A stretch of 64,000 nt of DNA, taken from NCBI GenBank assembly GCA_015178975.1, contig WHVD01000176.1:98024-162023 (forward strand), read 5' to 3'. A program made the translations under genes and the position numbers. Positions within the stretch are counted from its first letter, which is position 1. Every line of letters starts with the position of its first letter. The notes beneath the pieces were generated by a model. The model saw only the letters and a program-made list of their open reading frames with translations, was not told where the DNA came from and did no database searches. Source of the DNA: Hysterangium stoloniferum. Taxonomy: Eukaryota; Basidiomycota; Agaricomycetes; Hysterangiales; Hysterangiaceae. Shown piece by piece: positions 29,555 to 41,058 of this stretch.

Positions 29555-31440
29555 ATGTCTGACCAGGAGGTCGTACCCAGTCACCCTGACCATGTCGAAG
29601 AGCTACCCCGATGGATCTCGTCTACTGCCCTGGAATCTCAACGGATCGCAGTCCTCGAAAGTCATTTTCAGGATATACTCCAGGGACTGTGGGCGTGTAA
29701 TAGAGAGGGTCACGGCCTCTGTTACCACAGACCAGGTCGTGACGAGCATGTACCGATCAACAAGGACGCGCTTGATTCATGGGTTCAACAAATTGTATGT
29801 TAATCTTTTGTTTCGAGGATCGACTCCAACGTGTCGAACTTTTTAGTGCCGTGGTTTGGCAGCTTGCATAGAACCGCCGCAAGGCTTACTGGAATCGTCA
29901 GTGATCGAGGAAGGCATGTCCGGCTTTGAAAGCGACGCCATTACTAGGTGGGCCGAACCCGTTATTCGTAATTCAACGGACGTTGAAGTCGGCCCCGGTT
30001 ACGTTTGTGGTCTGGCACTAGAGCGGATCGGGACGAAGTTACTGTACGGAACCAAGATGACTATTTTGATTGGAAAGTGCTTGTACTACACGCAACGTGT
30101 GGAGGAGTACCAAAGAGTTGTCGAAACGATCGTGTTCGCTCCCGAGGAATTGACGGCGACTGGGCTGCTTGACGAACCGCTGACTGTGCGGCAATTGAGC
30201 AGAATCGTTCAAGAGGGGGTGGATCTCTTGAGGCATGTACGCCTCTGATGATGGCCATTCATTGCATGCTTAAATCATTTGAATGAAGACCATCTTACCC
30301 GCGTAAAGTCCGATATCGGGCGAGTCGCTTCTTACGAATACCTATACGGCCTGTAGATCCCTGCTTGGCACTAGCGAAGAAGCGAGGATCGGCAGAGTCA
30401 TAGTAGTGATGGCGCGTGTAATGGAGCTCATGGCGTTTTGCGACGATTAGCCAGCTAAAATGGTTCCTATGCTCTACACTGCCCTGGTCGGGTCGCAACT
30501 TCCTGGGGACTGCTATGCTGTCGCTTCGATATTCATATCACACCTTGGCGAATACCTCTGTAGGGTGTCGACTGCCAGACTCCCCACTTTATAATATTCT
30601 ATTATTACTGCTTCGTTCTCCTGCATTATTAGGGAGGTGCATGATTGACGGGGCCTGTCACATAAGGACCTCAATGTCATTAAAACCTATTTCAAATTCT
30701 GGATGATGTCGTAGGTTTTACCGTTGCCATTTTAGGAGAATGGCTGAAATGGGCTATATGTAGATACGATCCAACCCAATCTGGACACATGGCCCTGGTT
30801 GAAACGCAAATATGGATTTTCTCCCGCTGTTTCACACAGGATCCTTTGCTCCGCAGGACTTATGGAATTCTATTGGATATCACGCTTGACGTTTTACAGA
30901 CCAACATCGATTCATTTGCGTGTACCGACTCTTCTCGCTATATCACTCATATATTCATTATAAATGAACTCGATGGATTGCTTACGGATGTCACATTGCT
31001 GACTGAAAAAATTGATCGAATCAATATCATTGTTTCCATGGGGGTTAAAATGCTGCAGTGAGTCCACAGTTACACCATCGCAGACCTGTCGTCTCAAAAA
31101 TGATTCGGCAATCAGAATGCTAATTCAGAAGCCAAAACCAACCACTTCATTTTTTTGTGGCGCCTTAATGCTAATAAGGGGCTCATCGTCGTTAATTTCA
31201 CGATCTCGAGAACCCGAAATTGCGTGTACGGCAGTGCGAGAGGATAACCCAATCCCTGCTCTTCATAACTTACTGGACCTTTCTAAGAGGATTGTCTATA
31301 TGCCTTGCGAGGAGATATTCGTGACTGGCTTGATGTACGGAGTACAATCCCTCCTCTGTCTGCTTGCGACTCCATCTGTCGGGGTCTCACCAAGTTCCAA
31401 CACAACTATCCCTCTTGAAGATGCACGGACGGACATGTAA
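29555..31440 (+). pseudogene. 5EX family copy D
   Basis: Plus strand. Exon 1 29555-29794 is open from ATG (MSDQEVVPSHPDHVEELPRW to AFDSWVQQ-type end, 80 codons, donor GTATGTTAATC). Exon 2 from 29847 is open to RHVRL, but its donor is mutated (CTGATGATGG). Exon 3 begins after the TTGGCACTAG acceptor near 30370 and has several stops and a frameshift. Exon 4 (about 30757-31055, LLDITLDVLQTNIDSFA) is open. Exon 5 runs to about 31440 with a changed C-terminus. It shows the correct ATG context lost in copy C. Not functional as a whole. Confidence 0.82.
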
Positions 31441-32660
31441 CCAGACTGTTCCATACACCTAACGGATTTACTCATTGCCTGGATGTCGTTTGACCTATTT
31501 AAGATTCTTCGAAGAGTAACGCAAAGTATGATATGCGAAGGATTGTTTTCTCAGGCCTTAAAGGGCTCAAACGATGGTTTAAGATTTCTATCCTTATGAC
31601 TCGGAACTTTGCCTTCTTACACCTGCTCTTTCACAACAAGCAACCTGAGATAATCGAGCTTTCCGTGGGGAATAAACCTTTCAACTTCACTAAGGATTAT
31701 ATAACGATCTATGACTTAGGGGTAAGTCCATAATCATAAGGTCTGTATAGAGAGCCGTGCTAGGATGCGCAGAAAGTGGAGGGAGAAGTGTCGGATAAAT
31801 CCGAGAATCCTAATCAGGCCTGTCCGCTAGGTACCCCGATCCCGGCTGTTCAAGTCCTGAGCTGGCATCCCTTCGACTTGTCGATCCTGGTGTACCCAGG
31901 TGTCAGGCTGGCGGCGCTCTGCTTATAATACCACATAAACTACAAGATCACACAGCTAGATCCAACCTGACTAAGATCCGCGCAGATGCTGGCAGCCTCC
32001 AGTTCCCTGCCAACAGGGCAGTCAGCTTCCCAGCCCCGACCCTATTTATGACTGGTCCTGAATTTTAGGTAGCCAGTTCAGTTTGTATATTCATTATAAT
32101 TACTTTCGAGAAAATTAAAGATTATAAAATTAGCACTGGCAGTGTAAATCAAGTCTTCTCCAAGCTGAGAAAGGATTCCTATTTCAAATAAAATCCGAAT
32201 ATGAAGACCATACTCGAATCACTAAATCTTTGGAAACTCGTTACTTACTGCCTGCTACGCGCAGATTCGGGAGGGCAGGTATGTATTCAGGTCCTCACAA
32301 TGTGCACAAGGAATGGGAAATAAATTGCCAAAAACTATATATGATTTCATGGCCAAGGAACTTAATTGAATGTGTTGGGGTTATGACATAGCAGTATTTT
32401 AAGATGTGGGAAGATGGAATTTGGGCTGCAGTGGGTTCTGGGTGGACGATGCACCATCAGTGGGAGATGAGGATCGGCTTCTGCTGAGGCCGGGGGGTGC
32501 AATTAGTGATCGATTTGGAATTTCGAGCGACGGTGAGGCTCACTGGATTTGTGAATGTGTATCTGGTATGACGCGAAGTCTAAATCGGTTTATATCTCCC
32601 TATATCCCGGGAAAATGCAACATACTGAATTTTAAACCAACGTGATCTCCTATCTCACTT
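31441..32660. other. 5EX 3' flank, repeat remnants and unresolved DNA
   Basis: 31441-31800 is the 3' flank that follows other 5EX copies (compare 41060-41400 and 44950-45320). 31850-32060 has remnants of the minisatellite-adjacent sequence. 32060-32300 is AT-rich and recurs at 42620-42850. A 79-codon ORF at 32406-32645 (plus) is not recognised and has no second copy that I can see. I make no gene call. Confidence 0.5.
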
Positions 32661-34280
32661 GGAATTGATTTTAGTTCCATCGCACGGTTAGAAACTCGTG
32701 AGGAAAAATAAGAGACAACTAAACGAGAGGTTATTGGAAGTCTTATGTTCACAGCTGTCCTATCGTGTCCTTTATCGCTTATTCAGTCAATATACTATCC
32801 CAGTATTCATTTAATCCTGCTCTTGCCGATTGGAATCTCGCCAAAGCAACCTCAATTCTCTCATATATTCAGGAACACCCTTATACCCCTTTTTTTAAAT
32901 ATTTATCACTATCCATTTTTTCCATATTATCATTACCCATATCTCTCACATTATCTCTGTTCTCATGCCGTGTCGTAATAGTCCCACAGATAGGTATGGG
33001 CTCCGCCCGTTCCACCTCCACCCACCTCCACCTTCCCCCGGTCTGTCCAGTGGTCTACTGGGACATTATTCCCTGGAATACACTTTTATCTCAAACAGAA
33101 AAACCACATTCGTGCAAAGTGGATGCTTATTACTCATGTTATACGTAACATTGACAATCCGCGAAGAAACAAGAAAATACCCATCAGAGATGACAATCAC
33201 TTTGCACCTATTCGTGCACAACTATACAACTTTCCGTTCTAGAGATAGATGTAATGGGGCATCGCCCTCTTCAGAAAAACATTATTTTCCGCAAGAGCCC
33301 ATCCATTGCACTCAGATAAAATCTATGTGAGCTATCTATGTGAGCCATATAGCTCAATTTATTGCAGGATCTAAGAAGAGCGTGGTTCATTTTCCAGCAG
33401 CCTAAATGAGGAAAATGAGGGAACGCACCCCCGCCGTTGCCTCTAGTGTCCCGACCATACACCTTCCCACCCCACTACGAGCCGTCATATCGGCATACGC
33501 CCGCTATGTTTTTGGCCACCAGCAAGGAGGGTTAGGACGGAAGGCAATGGCGCAGGGTAGTATTAGACCTCCGAAACCCCAGAGTGGCAAGTACAACGGG
33601 AATTGAAGATGGTGGATAACTGGTTGATATTACGTTATTGTTCAGACTTTTCATGGTCGATTCTTTTTTCGTACTCTTTGATTGTCCTGTTAAGAAAACG
33701 AGGGGAACGGAGGCATTAGTGAACCCAATTAAAGCCAACGACCATCGATCGATTCTTCGCACCTGCTTATAGGCACTGCCATCAAGTTCAACGTCTTTCC
33801 CATATAATTCATCTTCTTGAACAGCTACCGCACCACTATTCTCTACGGTAACAGATGGACTGGGTCCCGCTTTTTATGCACAGTCGAAACTAGCTCATGT
33901 GGGTCTTAGCCGACAAGGGACAAATACTGTGTGGGATGAGGCAAACAATGTTGTTGTGATAAAAATCGGTAATGCTCATACCCCAAACGCGGGAACACTG
34001 CCAGATCGTATAGCGGACTCGACCACCCGCTTATATTTTTCCTTCCATTGTACGAGCGCATTTTTCACTTACACGCGTATATATGTATGCGATGCTATGG
34101 AGTGCAGCCTCAGTCATTTCCCTACGGCCCCACTAGGCGACGACTGAGTCTTGGGCATCCGCTGCCCCTTTCCTGTTCTAGCTCGGTCCAATTTTTTCAG
34201 TTGTGCCGTCTTTCATTGTCCTGTAAATAAAACGAGAAGAAGAAGTAAAACATTATCCAACTCAATCAAAGCCAAACCGT
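32661..34280. other. Repeated cassette segments without an open gene
   Basis: 32660-32870 matches 49180-49400 and 24590-24700. 32890-32960 is the degenerate TATCAC repeat. 33000-33340 matches 38490-38780 and 56640-56970. 33400-33640 (CCGTTGCC...CCCGACCATACACCTTCC) recurs at 38880-39060, 52950-53110 (reversed) and 57040-57250. 33640-34240 recurs at 52280-52940 (reversed) and in part at 39100-39330, 53880-54200 and 57270-57640. Short protein-like stretches exist (for example NPIKANNEKKPSIDR-type text) but no copy is open. Confidence 0.55.
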
Positions 34281-37005
34281 GAGGACAAAACATACATCGA
34301 CCTGACGCACCTACTTGTGAGCTCCGAAATCAAGCTCGGCCTCGTCCACTTTTACTTCATTTCCTTCCCATCCACATTCAATATTCTCTCTCTTCTCACG
34401 CCCGTCGAATTATGAATAGGCTCCATCTTGGACGACGTCCTCCTACTCTCCCAACCAATCTCCCCAAGTCCAAACTTGTCCCTTCAAAGTCCGTGATGAT
34501 GTCTATTTCCACGAACCTCGTCGGAAATAACTTACCCGGTGTTACTTGCGAACTAACTTGTACGTCGAGGGATTACAGCAGGCGCATCGGTGTAACGGCG
34601 TACGTGGTGGGGGGTGAACAAGGGCTCAAATGTCGATGGAACTGATTGCTTTGGCGTTTCAGGACAGGGTGCAGAATCCTGTTGACGAGGCTTATGATAC
34701 TATTCAGTGGAATTGACGAGAGAGAGAGCTTCTGGTTGTCGACATCCATGGACGGTTGCGGCAACTGTGATGCTTCCTCTAGATATTCAAGATAAATGGC
34801 ACACCTATACCCTCTTGTCTTGTTGCATTTGTTCTATCTTCCTTCTCTTTCTCGTTTTTCTCTCTAGATCTTGCGCGGGTTTCAACGAGACACACTGGTT
34901 AAACCAAAGAGCTTCTGGGACGTTCTCCACTATGAGCAGGTGCTGTGACTGCGACGGGACTGTTGGGAATATTTTCTTGTTCGACCGTCATGGTGGAGTG
35001 TTTGGCAAGGCTTAGGCTTTGGGCATGACCTAGACTCGTCAACATACTTTATAGAAGACGACGCGCGAGAAGACTTGCCCATGCTGCGTGACCCTGGTGG
35101 CAGGGTGTGTGACCCTTGCTGTGGGATTCTATGCTGAACCATTAGCCTGATGCCTGGATTCCCAGACACGATCAGTCAACTGGCTCAGGACTTAAGGAGC
35201 GGGGATCGGGTAAGCTGGTATCTATTCAGGCCGACACGGCTGTTCAGGATATTCGGTTTCTTCCGATACTTTTACCAAACCGTGCCTCCAATTTCTCCCC
35301 ATGCAAACATTACGAGTATGGATTTAACCTCAAGTGATAGAGCCTTATGATCCTATATGAATTTGAAGAGTTTATTCCCCAACGGAAGGGTCGATAGTCT
35401 AAGGGTGCTTGCTGTTAAAGAACAGGTGTAGGAAGGCAAAGTTCCAAGTCAAAGGGGTAGCAATATTAAACCATAGTTTGAGCAATTTAAAGCCTTAGTA
35501 AACCATCCTTTGGATATCCTACTTTGCGTTACTCCTCGAAGAAGCTTAAAAGTCGAACTTCATTCAGGTAATGAGTAAATACGCTAGTTATATGGAACAT
35601 TGCACCCCCGTCCGTACTTCTTTAATAGGGATAAGTTGTTACGACTGTGTTGTAACCCATGTCGCAACCCGACGGTCCCCGAGAATACTACAGTCTATCG
35701 TTGGTCCAAGGTATTGATCAAGTCATCATTTCGGCAACCTTCGGAACACTGACACTGACATATACCTTGGTTGACGAGTTGAATTCATGCTATTGAAACT
35801 GACTAGCATTTTTTCTTTATTTCTGTAGTTGGGAAAGTCTTATCGCGCGTCGCCTTCGATAAGGTATGTTGACGAGTCGAGGCTATTCCCAAAGCCTAAG
35901 CCTTACCAAACACTGCACCATGACGGCCGAACGAGACGATATCGAAAAGTCCTGTCGCAATCACAGCACCGGCTCATATTTGACAACTTCCCAGAAGCTC
36001 TTTCGTTTAAGCAGCGTGTCTCGTCGAAACCCGCGTAAAGACCAGAGAAGGAGAATAAGAAAGAGATTGAACAGATGCAACAAGACAAGAGGGTACAGAC
36101 ATACAATTTCCTTTAAATATATAGAGGAATCATTACACTTGCCGCAGTCTGCCATGGATGTCGACGACCGGAAGCTCTCTCGCTCGTCATTTCTCAACAT
36201 GTCCAACAGCGCCGACCCAGTACCCAAAAACTCATGAGATGCGTTGGTTTTACTAATATTCATACAATCTCCACAGGAACAGCGTCAGGAAAGGTTTCCA
36301 GTTCACTTCCATGGTGGCAGACATCCGCAAAAAGCACAGAGAAGGAGAAAAGGAAGGAGAAAGGCGCAAGTATTACTGTTGCCGCAACCGTCCATGAATG
36401 ATGTCGACAACTAGAATTTCACTCGCTCGCCAATTCCGTTCAACGGGGTCACAGGCATCCGCAACACGATCCGGCACCCAGTCCTCAAACGCCAAAAGAA
36501 TAAGTCCCATCGACATTCGAGCCATTGTTCACGCCGCCGCCACCTATGGCGTTACATCCGATCCGGCCTGTTGTAATGCCTCGACGTACAATCTCGATCA
36601 GTTATCTCGCAAGCAACACTTCGTCAGCGATTGATCGACGAAGTTCGTGGAAATGGACATCGTCGCGGACTTTGAACGGACAAGTTTGTGTTTGGCGAGA
36701 TTGGGAGTGGGAGAATAAGACGACGTCGTCCGATAAGCCTATCACTAATGAGACCAGTGTGAGAAGGGCCACTCCTACCGTAGACGTTTGTTGAAATAAG
36801 ACTGTTGCGCCTTCCTGCTGTTTTGAATCTACTTCTAGACCTTTTCCTTTCGTTTCCCCATCAGACCCAGTATTTGAGCTGTTTGACTGCGCGCAGAAAG
36901 CGGAACCCAGACTGTCTTTTCATTCCAGTGGCGAACACCCGCTGCAGGGCAAAAGGACTGTCGGGTGCGGACCATCAATACTTTGATCAATGGAACGAGC
37001 ATGTG
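34281..37005. other. H-segment copies, minisatellite remnants and 5EX 3' flank
   Basis: 34281-35060 is one H copy with neither PEX13 half. 35070-35180 is a weak minisatellite-type region. 35180-35700 resembles the 5EX 3' flank, but no exon 5 follows. 35740-36800 holds further H sequence in reversed order; 36263-35961 on the minus strand reads SHEFLGTGSALLDMLRNDER, which also appears near 58330-58420. 36800-37005 is not recognised. No open gene. Confidence 0.5.
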
Positions 37006-37200
37006 TCACCGTAGAAACCTTGGTCTGTGGTAACAGAGGCCGTGATCTTCTACATTACACGCCCATTGTCTCTGGAGTATGCCTTGAAAATGACTTTCGA
37101 GGACTTCAATCCTTTGAGATTCCAAGGAATCAGGTGAAATCAATGGGGGTAGCTCTGCGACATGGTTAGGGTCACTGGGTACTACCTCGTGGTCAGACAT
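37006..37200 (-). pseudogene. 5EX family exon 1 fragment (copy E)
   Basis: Minus strand from ATG 37200: MSDHEVVPSDPNHVAELPPL, SLESQRIEVLESHFQGILQR and NVEDHGLCYHRP. This is a clean exon 1 start that confirms the family's initiation codon. The rest of the gene is absent; 37005 and below is unrelated. A normal 5EX 5' flank follows to about 37320. Confidence 0.8.
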
Positions 37201-37765
37201 GGGGAACGTGAGATATAGACATGAGGTATGTCACAAAAATGGAAAGAGAGTCGTTGACGGGGTTCATCAGGCCTGCTTCTATTTTTGTGACACATCGCTT
37301 TGAACATAGGTCAAGTTGCCAATTAACAATGCTGTACTAATGCGTCCAAAAGTCCTGAGAGCCGAGATGAGCTTTAAGCGCCGATAGTAATGAATATCAT
37401 ATCATTGCGTTGTGACAACTATACATACAGAAAATAATTCATTAATTATAATAAATAAACTGAAAGAAAATAGCTGTGAAGTATGTACAAACCTGGTCTG
37501 TTCTCTTATCTGAATACTTCCGTACATATCGACAAGGTTGGAACTTTGAAACAATACTTCGTGTTCATACAAAAATCAGTGAGAGAACTTTTTCTTTCCG
37601 TGCTTCGACCGACGTACCGAGTGGTGCCGCCGGGGGGGCTATAATTCCACTATGAGTAAAGACAGAAAGCGGAGGACTAGGGACGCTTATGATGAAACCA
37701 CATGAAAAAAGTAATCCCGCCAGCTTCTCTTTCCTGCCAATGTGCTTTGGCTGGAAGCCCACCCT

Positions 37766-38267
37766 TGCAAATCACATGTCACCCAGTCGCCACAGATTCA
37801 TAACATTCAGGGAGATCGAACCACACCCTGTCGAAGCCGCTGATAAAAACGTGTTCCACGCAACTGGGATAGGCAATATGAAGGTCACTATACCAAACGG
37901 CAATTCAATGGGGACCGTCACCCTCAACAATGTCCTATACTCACCTGATCTCACATTCACACTCATTTCACTCGCACGCTGTGACAAATCAGGTTGCTCG
38001 GCACTCCTGAAGAACCAAATGTGCTCAATCAGGGACAAAAAGGGCAAGCTAGTTGGGAGGGTCCCATTAACGAGTGATGGCCTCTATAAGGTAGAACACA
38101 AGATACCACGGCCCATTGCAAATGTCGTCAGAAAAATATCAATCGACGAATTGCATCGACGACTAGGCCATGTTGAACCCTGAGCGGCTAAGAAAGCTAT
38201 CCAAGATGGCCACATCACTGGGATCGATCTTGATATGTCGATCGAACCGACATTTTGCTCGTGTTAA
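37766..38267 (+). pseudogene. Copia protease/GAG-pre-integrase fragment
   Basis: Plus strand: HMSPSRHRFITFREIEPHPV, KVTIPNGNSMGTVTLNNVLY, SPDLTFTLISLARCDKSG, DGLYKVEHKI, ISIDELHRRLGHVEP, one stop, then AAKKAIQDGHITGIDLDM. This is the region from just after the copia protease active site through the GAG-pre-integrase domain with its HRRLGH motif. The DTGAS active site itself is missing, because cassette spacer sequence is fused directly upstream. One of several single-domain copia pieces in these cassettes. Confidence 0.85.
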
Positions 38268-39329
38268 TTATAAAATTTGAGCTTGGTAGAAGTCGCCTAC
38301 CTACTTCATTTATACGGACATCAAGTTCTAGCGACTTCCATTATGTCATGTTTTCAGCAAAATCTTTAAACCCGTTTTCTTGCATATTTATCACTATCCG
38401 TATTTTCCATATTATCACGATCAATATTACTCACATTATCGCTACCCATATCTCTCACGTTTTCACTATGCCTATCCCCCGTCACAATCTGCACCCTCCC
38501 CGTTCTGTCCAGTAGTCTGCTGGCAGATTATTCCCTGGAATATACTTTCATCCCAAACAGACAAACAACATTCGTGCAAGTACTTTGGATGCTTATAACT
38601 CACGTTATACGTAACATTGACAATGAGCGAAGAAACTACAACATACCAATGAGAGATGACAATTACTTGGCTCCCGTTCACGCGCAACTGCATATCCTTG
38701 CGTTGCTTCTGATCGATGCATGTGGCATCGCTCTGTTTAGAAAAGGTTTTTTCTCGGTGAGAATCCATTAATTTCACTCCGATACAATGTACATGAGCTA
38801 AAAAAACTCAATTTATCATGGTTTGTACGATCTGAGTAGAGCGTAGTTCATTTTCCAGTAGCCTTAATGGGGAAATTGAGGGAAAGCACCGCCGTTGCCC
38901 CTAGTCTCCTGACCATACAAGTTCCCACCTCACTACGAGCCGTTATATTGGCATACGCTGGGCATGCTTTCGGCCACCAGCAGGGAGGATAGGACGGAAG
39001 ACAATGGCTCTGGGTGGCATTAGACTGCCGAAAAGGAACGCTGGTAAGTACAGCGGGGATGGGAGATGGGGATACAGGGTTGATCTTACGTTCTTTTACA
39101 GACTTTTCATGTTATCTATCCTCTTTCGTTATTCTTGACCTCAACTCTAATTAAATACCATGCATGCGCTGCTTGGCTTTCCTGTAAAGAAACGAAGCGA
39201 AGCGACGCATTAGCCAACCCAATTATAGCCAACAGTGAAGAAAAGATCATCAATCGATTCTACACACCTCCTTATAGGCACTTCCACCAAGGTCAACGTC
39301 TTTCCCGTAGAATTCATCTTCACGACAGC
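38268..39329. other. Repeated cassette spacer
   Basis: Degenerate TATCAC repeat (38380-38470), the 38490-38780 segment shared with 33000-33340 and 56640-56970, the 38880-39060 segment and part of the 33640-type segment. No open gene. Joined at about 39330 directly to 5EX exon 1 sequence. Confidence 0.55.
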
Positions 39330-41058
39330 TTTCACACCAGGTCGTGACGAATATGTATCGATCACCAAGGACATATTTGATTCATGGGTTCAACAACTGG
39401 TATATTAATATTTTGTTTCGGGGATCGACTCCAATTTGTCGGACCTTTTTTCGTGTAGTGCCGTGGTTTTGCAACTTGCCTAGAACCGCCGCGAGGCTTG
39501 CTGGATTCATCAGGAATTGAGCAAGGCATGTGCAAAATTGAGAGGGACGCCATGACTAGGTGGTTCGCACCCATTATTCGTAATTCAAAGGAAGTCGAAG
39601 TCGGCCCCGCTTACCTTTGTGGTCCGGCATTAGAGCGGATCGGGACGAAGCTACTGTACGGCACCAAGATATGCGTTTTGGTTGGAAGGTGCTTGGTTTA
39701 CACGTGGCGTGTGGAGGAATACCAACGAGTTGCCCGACAGCTGATGTACACGCTCGAAGAAACGACGACGACTAGACTGCTTAACGAACAGCTAACTGTG
39801 CGGCAATTGGGCACAATGGTTAAAGAGGGGATAAATCTCTTGAGGCATGTTCGCTTCTGATGAAGGCCATTCATTGCATGCTGAAATTATTTTAATGAAG
39901 ACCATCTTACCCACGTAAAATACGATATAGGGGGAGTTGGCTTCTTATGAAGACCTATGGCGCCTTTACATCCCGGTTTGGCACTAGCGAAGAAGCGAAG
40001 ATCGGCAGAATCATAGTACGGATGGCGCATGTAATCGATTTCATGGCGGATGCTGAGGATGCCCCAGCTAAGATGGTTCCTATGCTCTACACTGCCCTGG
40101 TCGGGTCGCAACTTCCGGGTGACTGCTATGCTGTAGCCTCGATATTCATATCACACCTTGGCGAATATCTCTGTCTGCCACCCTCACCACTTTACAATAT
40201 TCTATTATTACTAACTGTTTCTCCACCATTATTAAGGAGGTGCATGATGCACAGCGCCTGTCACATGAGGACCTCAATGTCATTAAAAACTATTTCAAAT
40301 TCTGGATGGTGTCCTAAGCTTTACTATTGCCGTTTTTGCAAAATCGCCGAAGTGAGAAATATGTAGATACGATCGAAACCAACCTGGACACATGGAACTG
40401 ATTCGCCCGCTAATATCGATTTTCTCCTGTTGTTTCACACAGGATCCTTGGCTCCGCAGCATTTATGGAACTCTATTGGATATCACGCTTGACGTTTTAC
40501 AGACCAACATCGATTCATTTGCGTGTGCCGACCTTTCTCGCTACATCGGTTATCTATGCATTCTAGATCCACTCGATGCATTATTTGAGGATGTCACATT
40601 GATGGTAGAAAATATCGGTCGAATTGATGTCATTATTTGAATCGGGGTTGGAATCCTGCAGTGAGTCCACAGTTACACCATCGCGGACCCGTCGTCTGAA
40701 AATGATTCGGCAATCAGAATCCTAATTCAAAACCGAAAGCCAACCACTTCATTGTTTGATGCAGCCTCGATGCTAATAAGAGGCTCATCGTCACTGATTT
40801 CACAATCTCCAGACCCCGAAATTGCGTGCACGGCAGGGCGAAGCACCTAGCCCAATCCGTGCCCTTCATGACTTCCTGGTCTTTTCTGTGAGGGTTGTCT
40901 ATATTCCTGAGGAGACGTTGGCGACGATGTCGAATGTTTTGATGGACGAAGTGCATTCACTCCTATGTCTGCTTGCGACTCCATTTGTAGGGGTCTCACC
41001 AAGTTCCAACACAAATTATTTATCCCTCTTGAAGAAGCATGGACGGGCGTGTCACTAG
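39330..41058 (+). pseudogene. 5EX family copy F
   Basis: Plus strand. It starts inside exon 1 (DSWVQQL then donor GTATATTAA near 39400). Exon 2 (about 39462-39858) is open: GIEQGMCKIERDAMTRW and VGPAYLCGPALERIG; its donor is lost (CTGATGAAGG). Exon 3 starts after the TTGGCACTAG acceptor and runs EEAKIGRIIVRMAHVIDFM and MVPMLYTALVGSQLPG, then shifts frame after EYLC. Exon 4 (about 40367-40640, LLDITLDVLQTNIDSFACA) and exon 5 (to 41058, ending KKHGRACH) are mostly readable. Not functional. Confidence 0.82.

Larger units (their letters stand above)
25938..30378. repeat. Right arm of the ~4 kb inverted duplication
   Basis: Reverse complement of 16563-20565 with the added solo LTR at 26124-26530. 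Unlike the left arm it runs on beyond 30378 into 5EX exon 3, whereas the left arm is interrupted there by gypsy B. The spacer between the arms (about 20566-25937) holds 5EX copy C and the collinear PEX13 copy. Confidence 0.85.
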
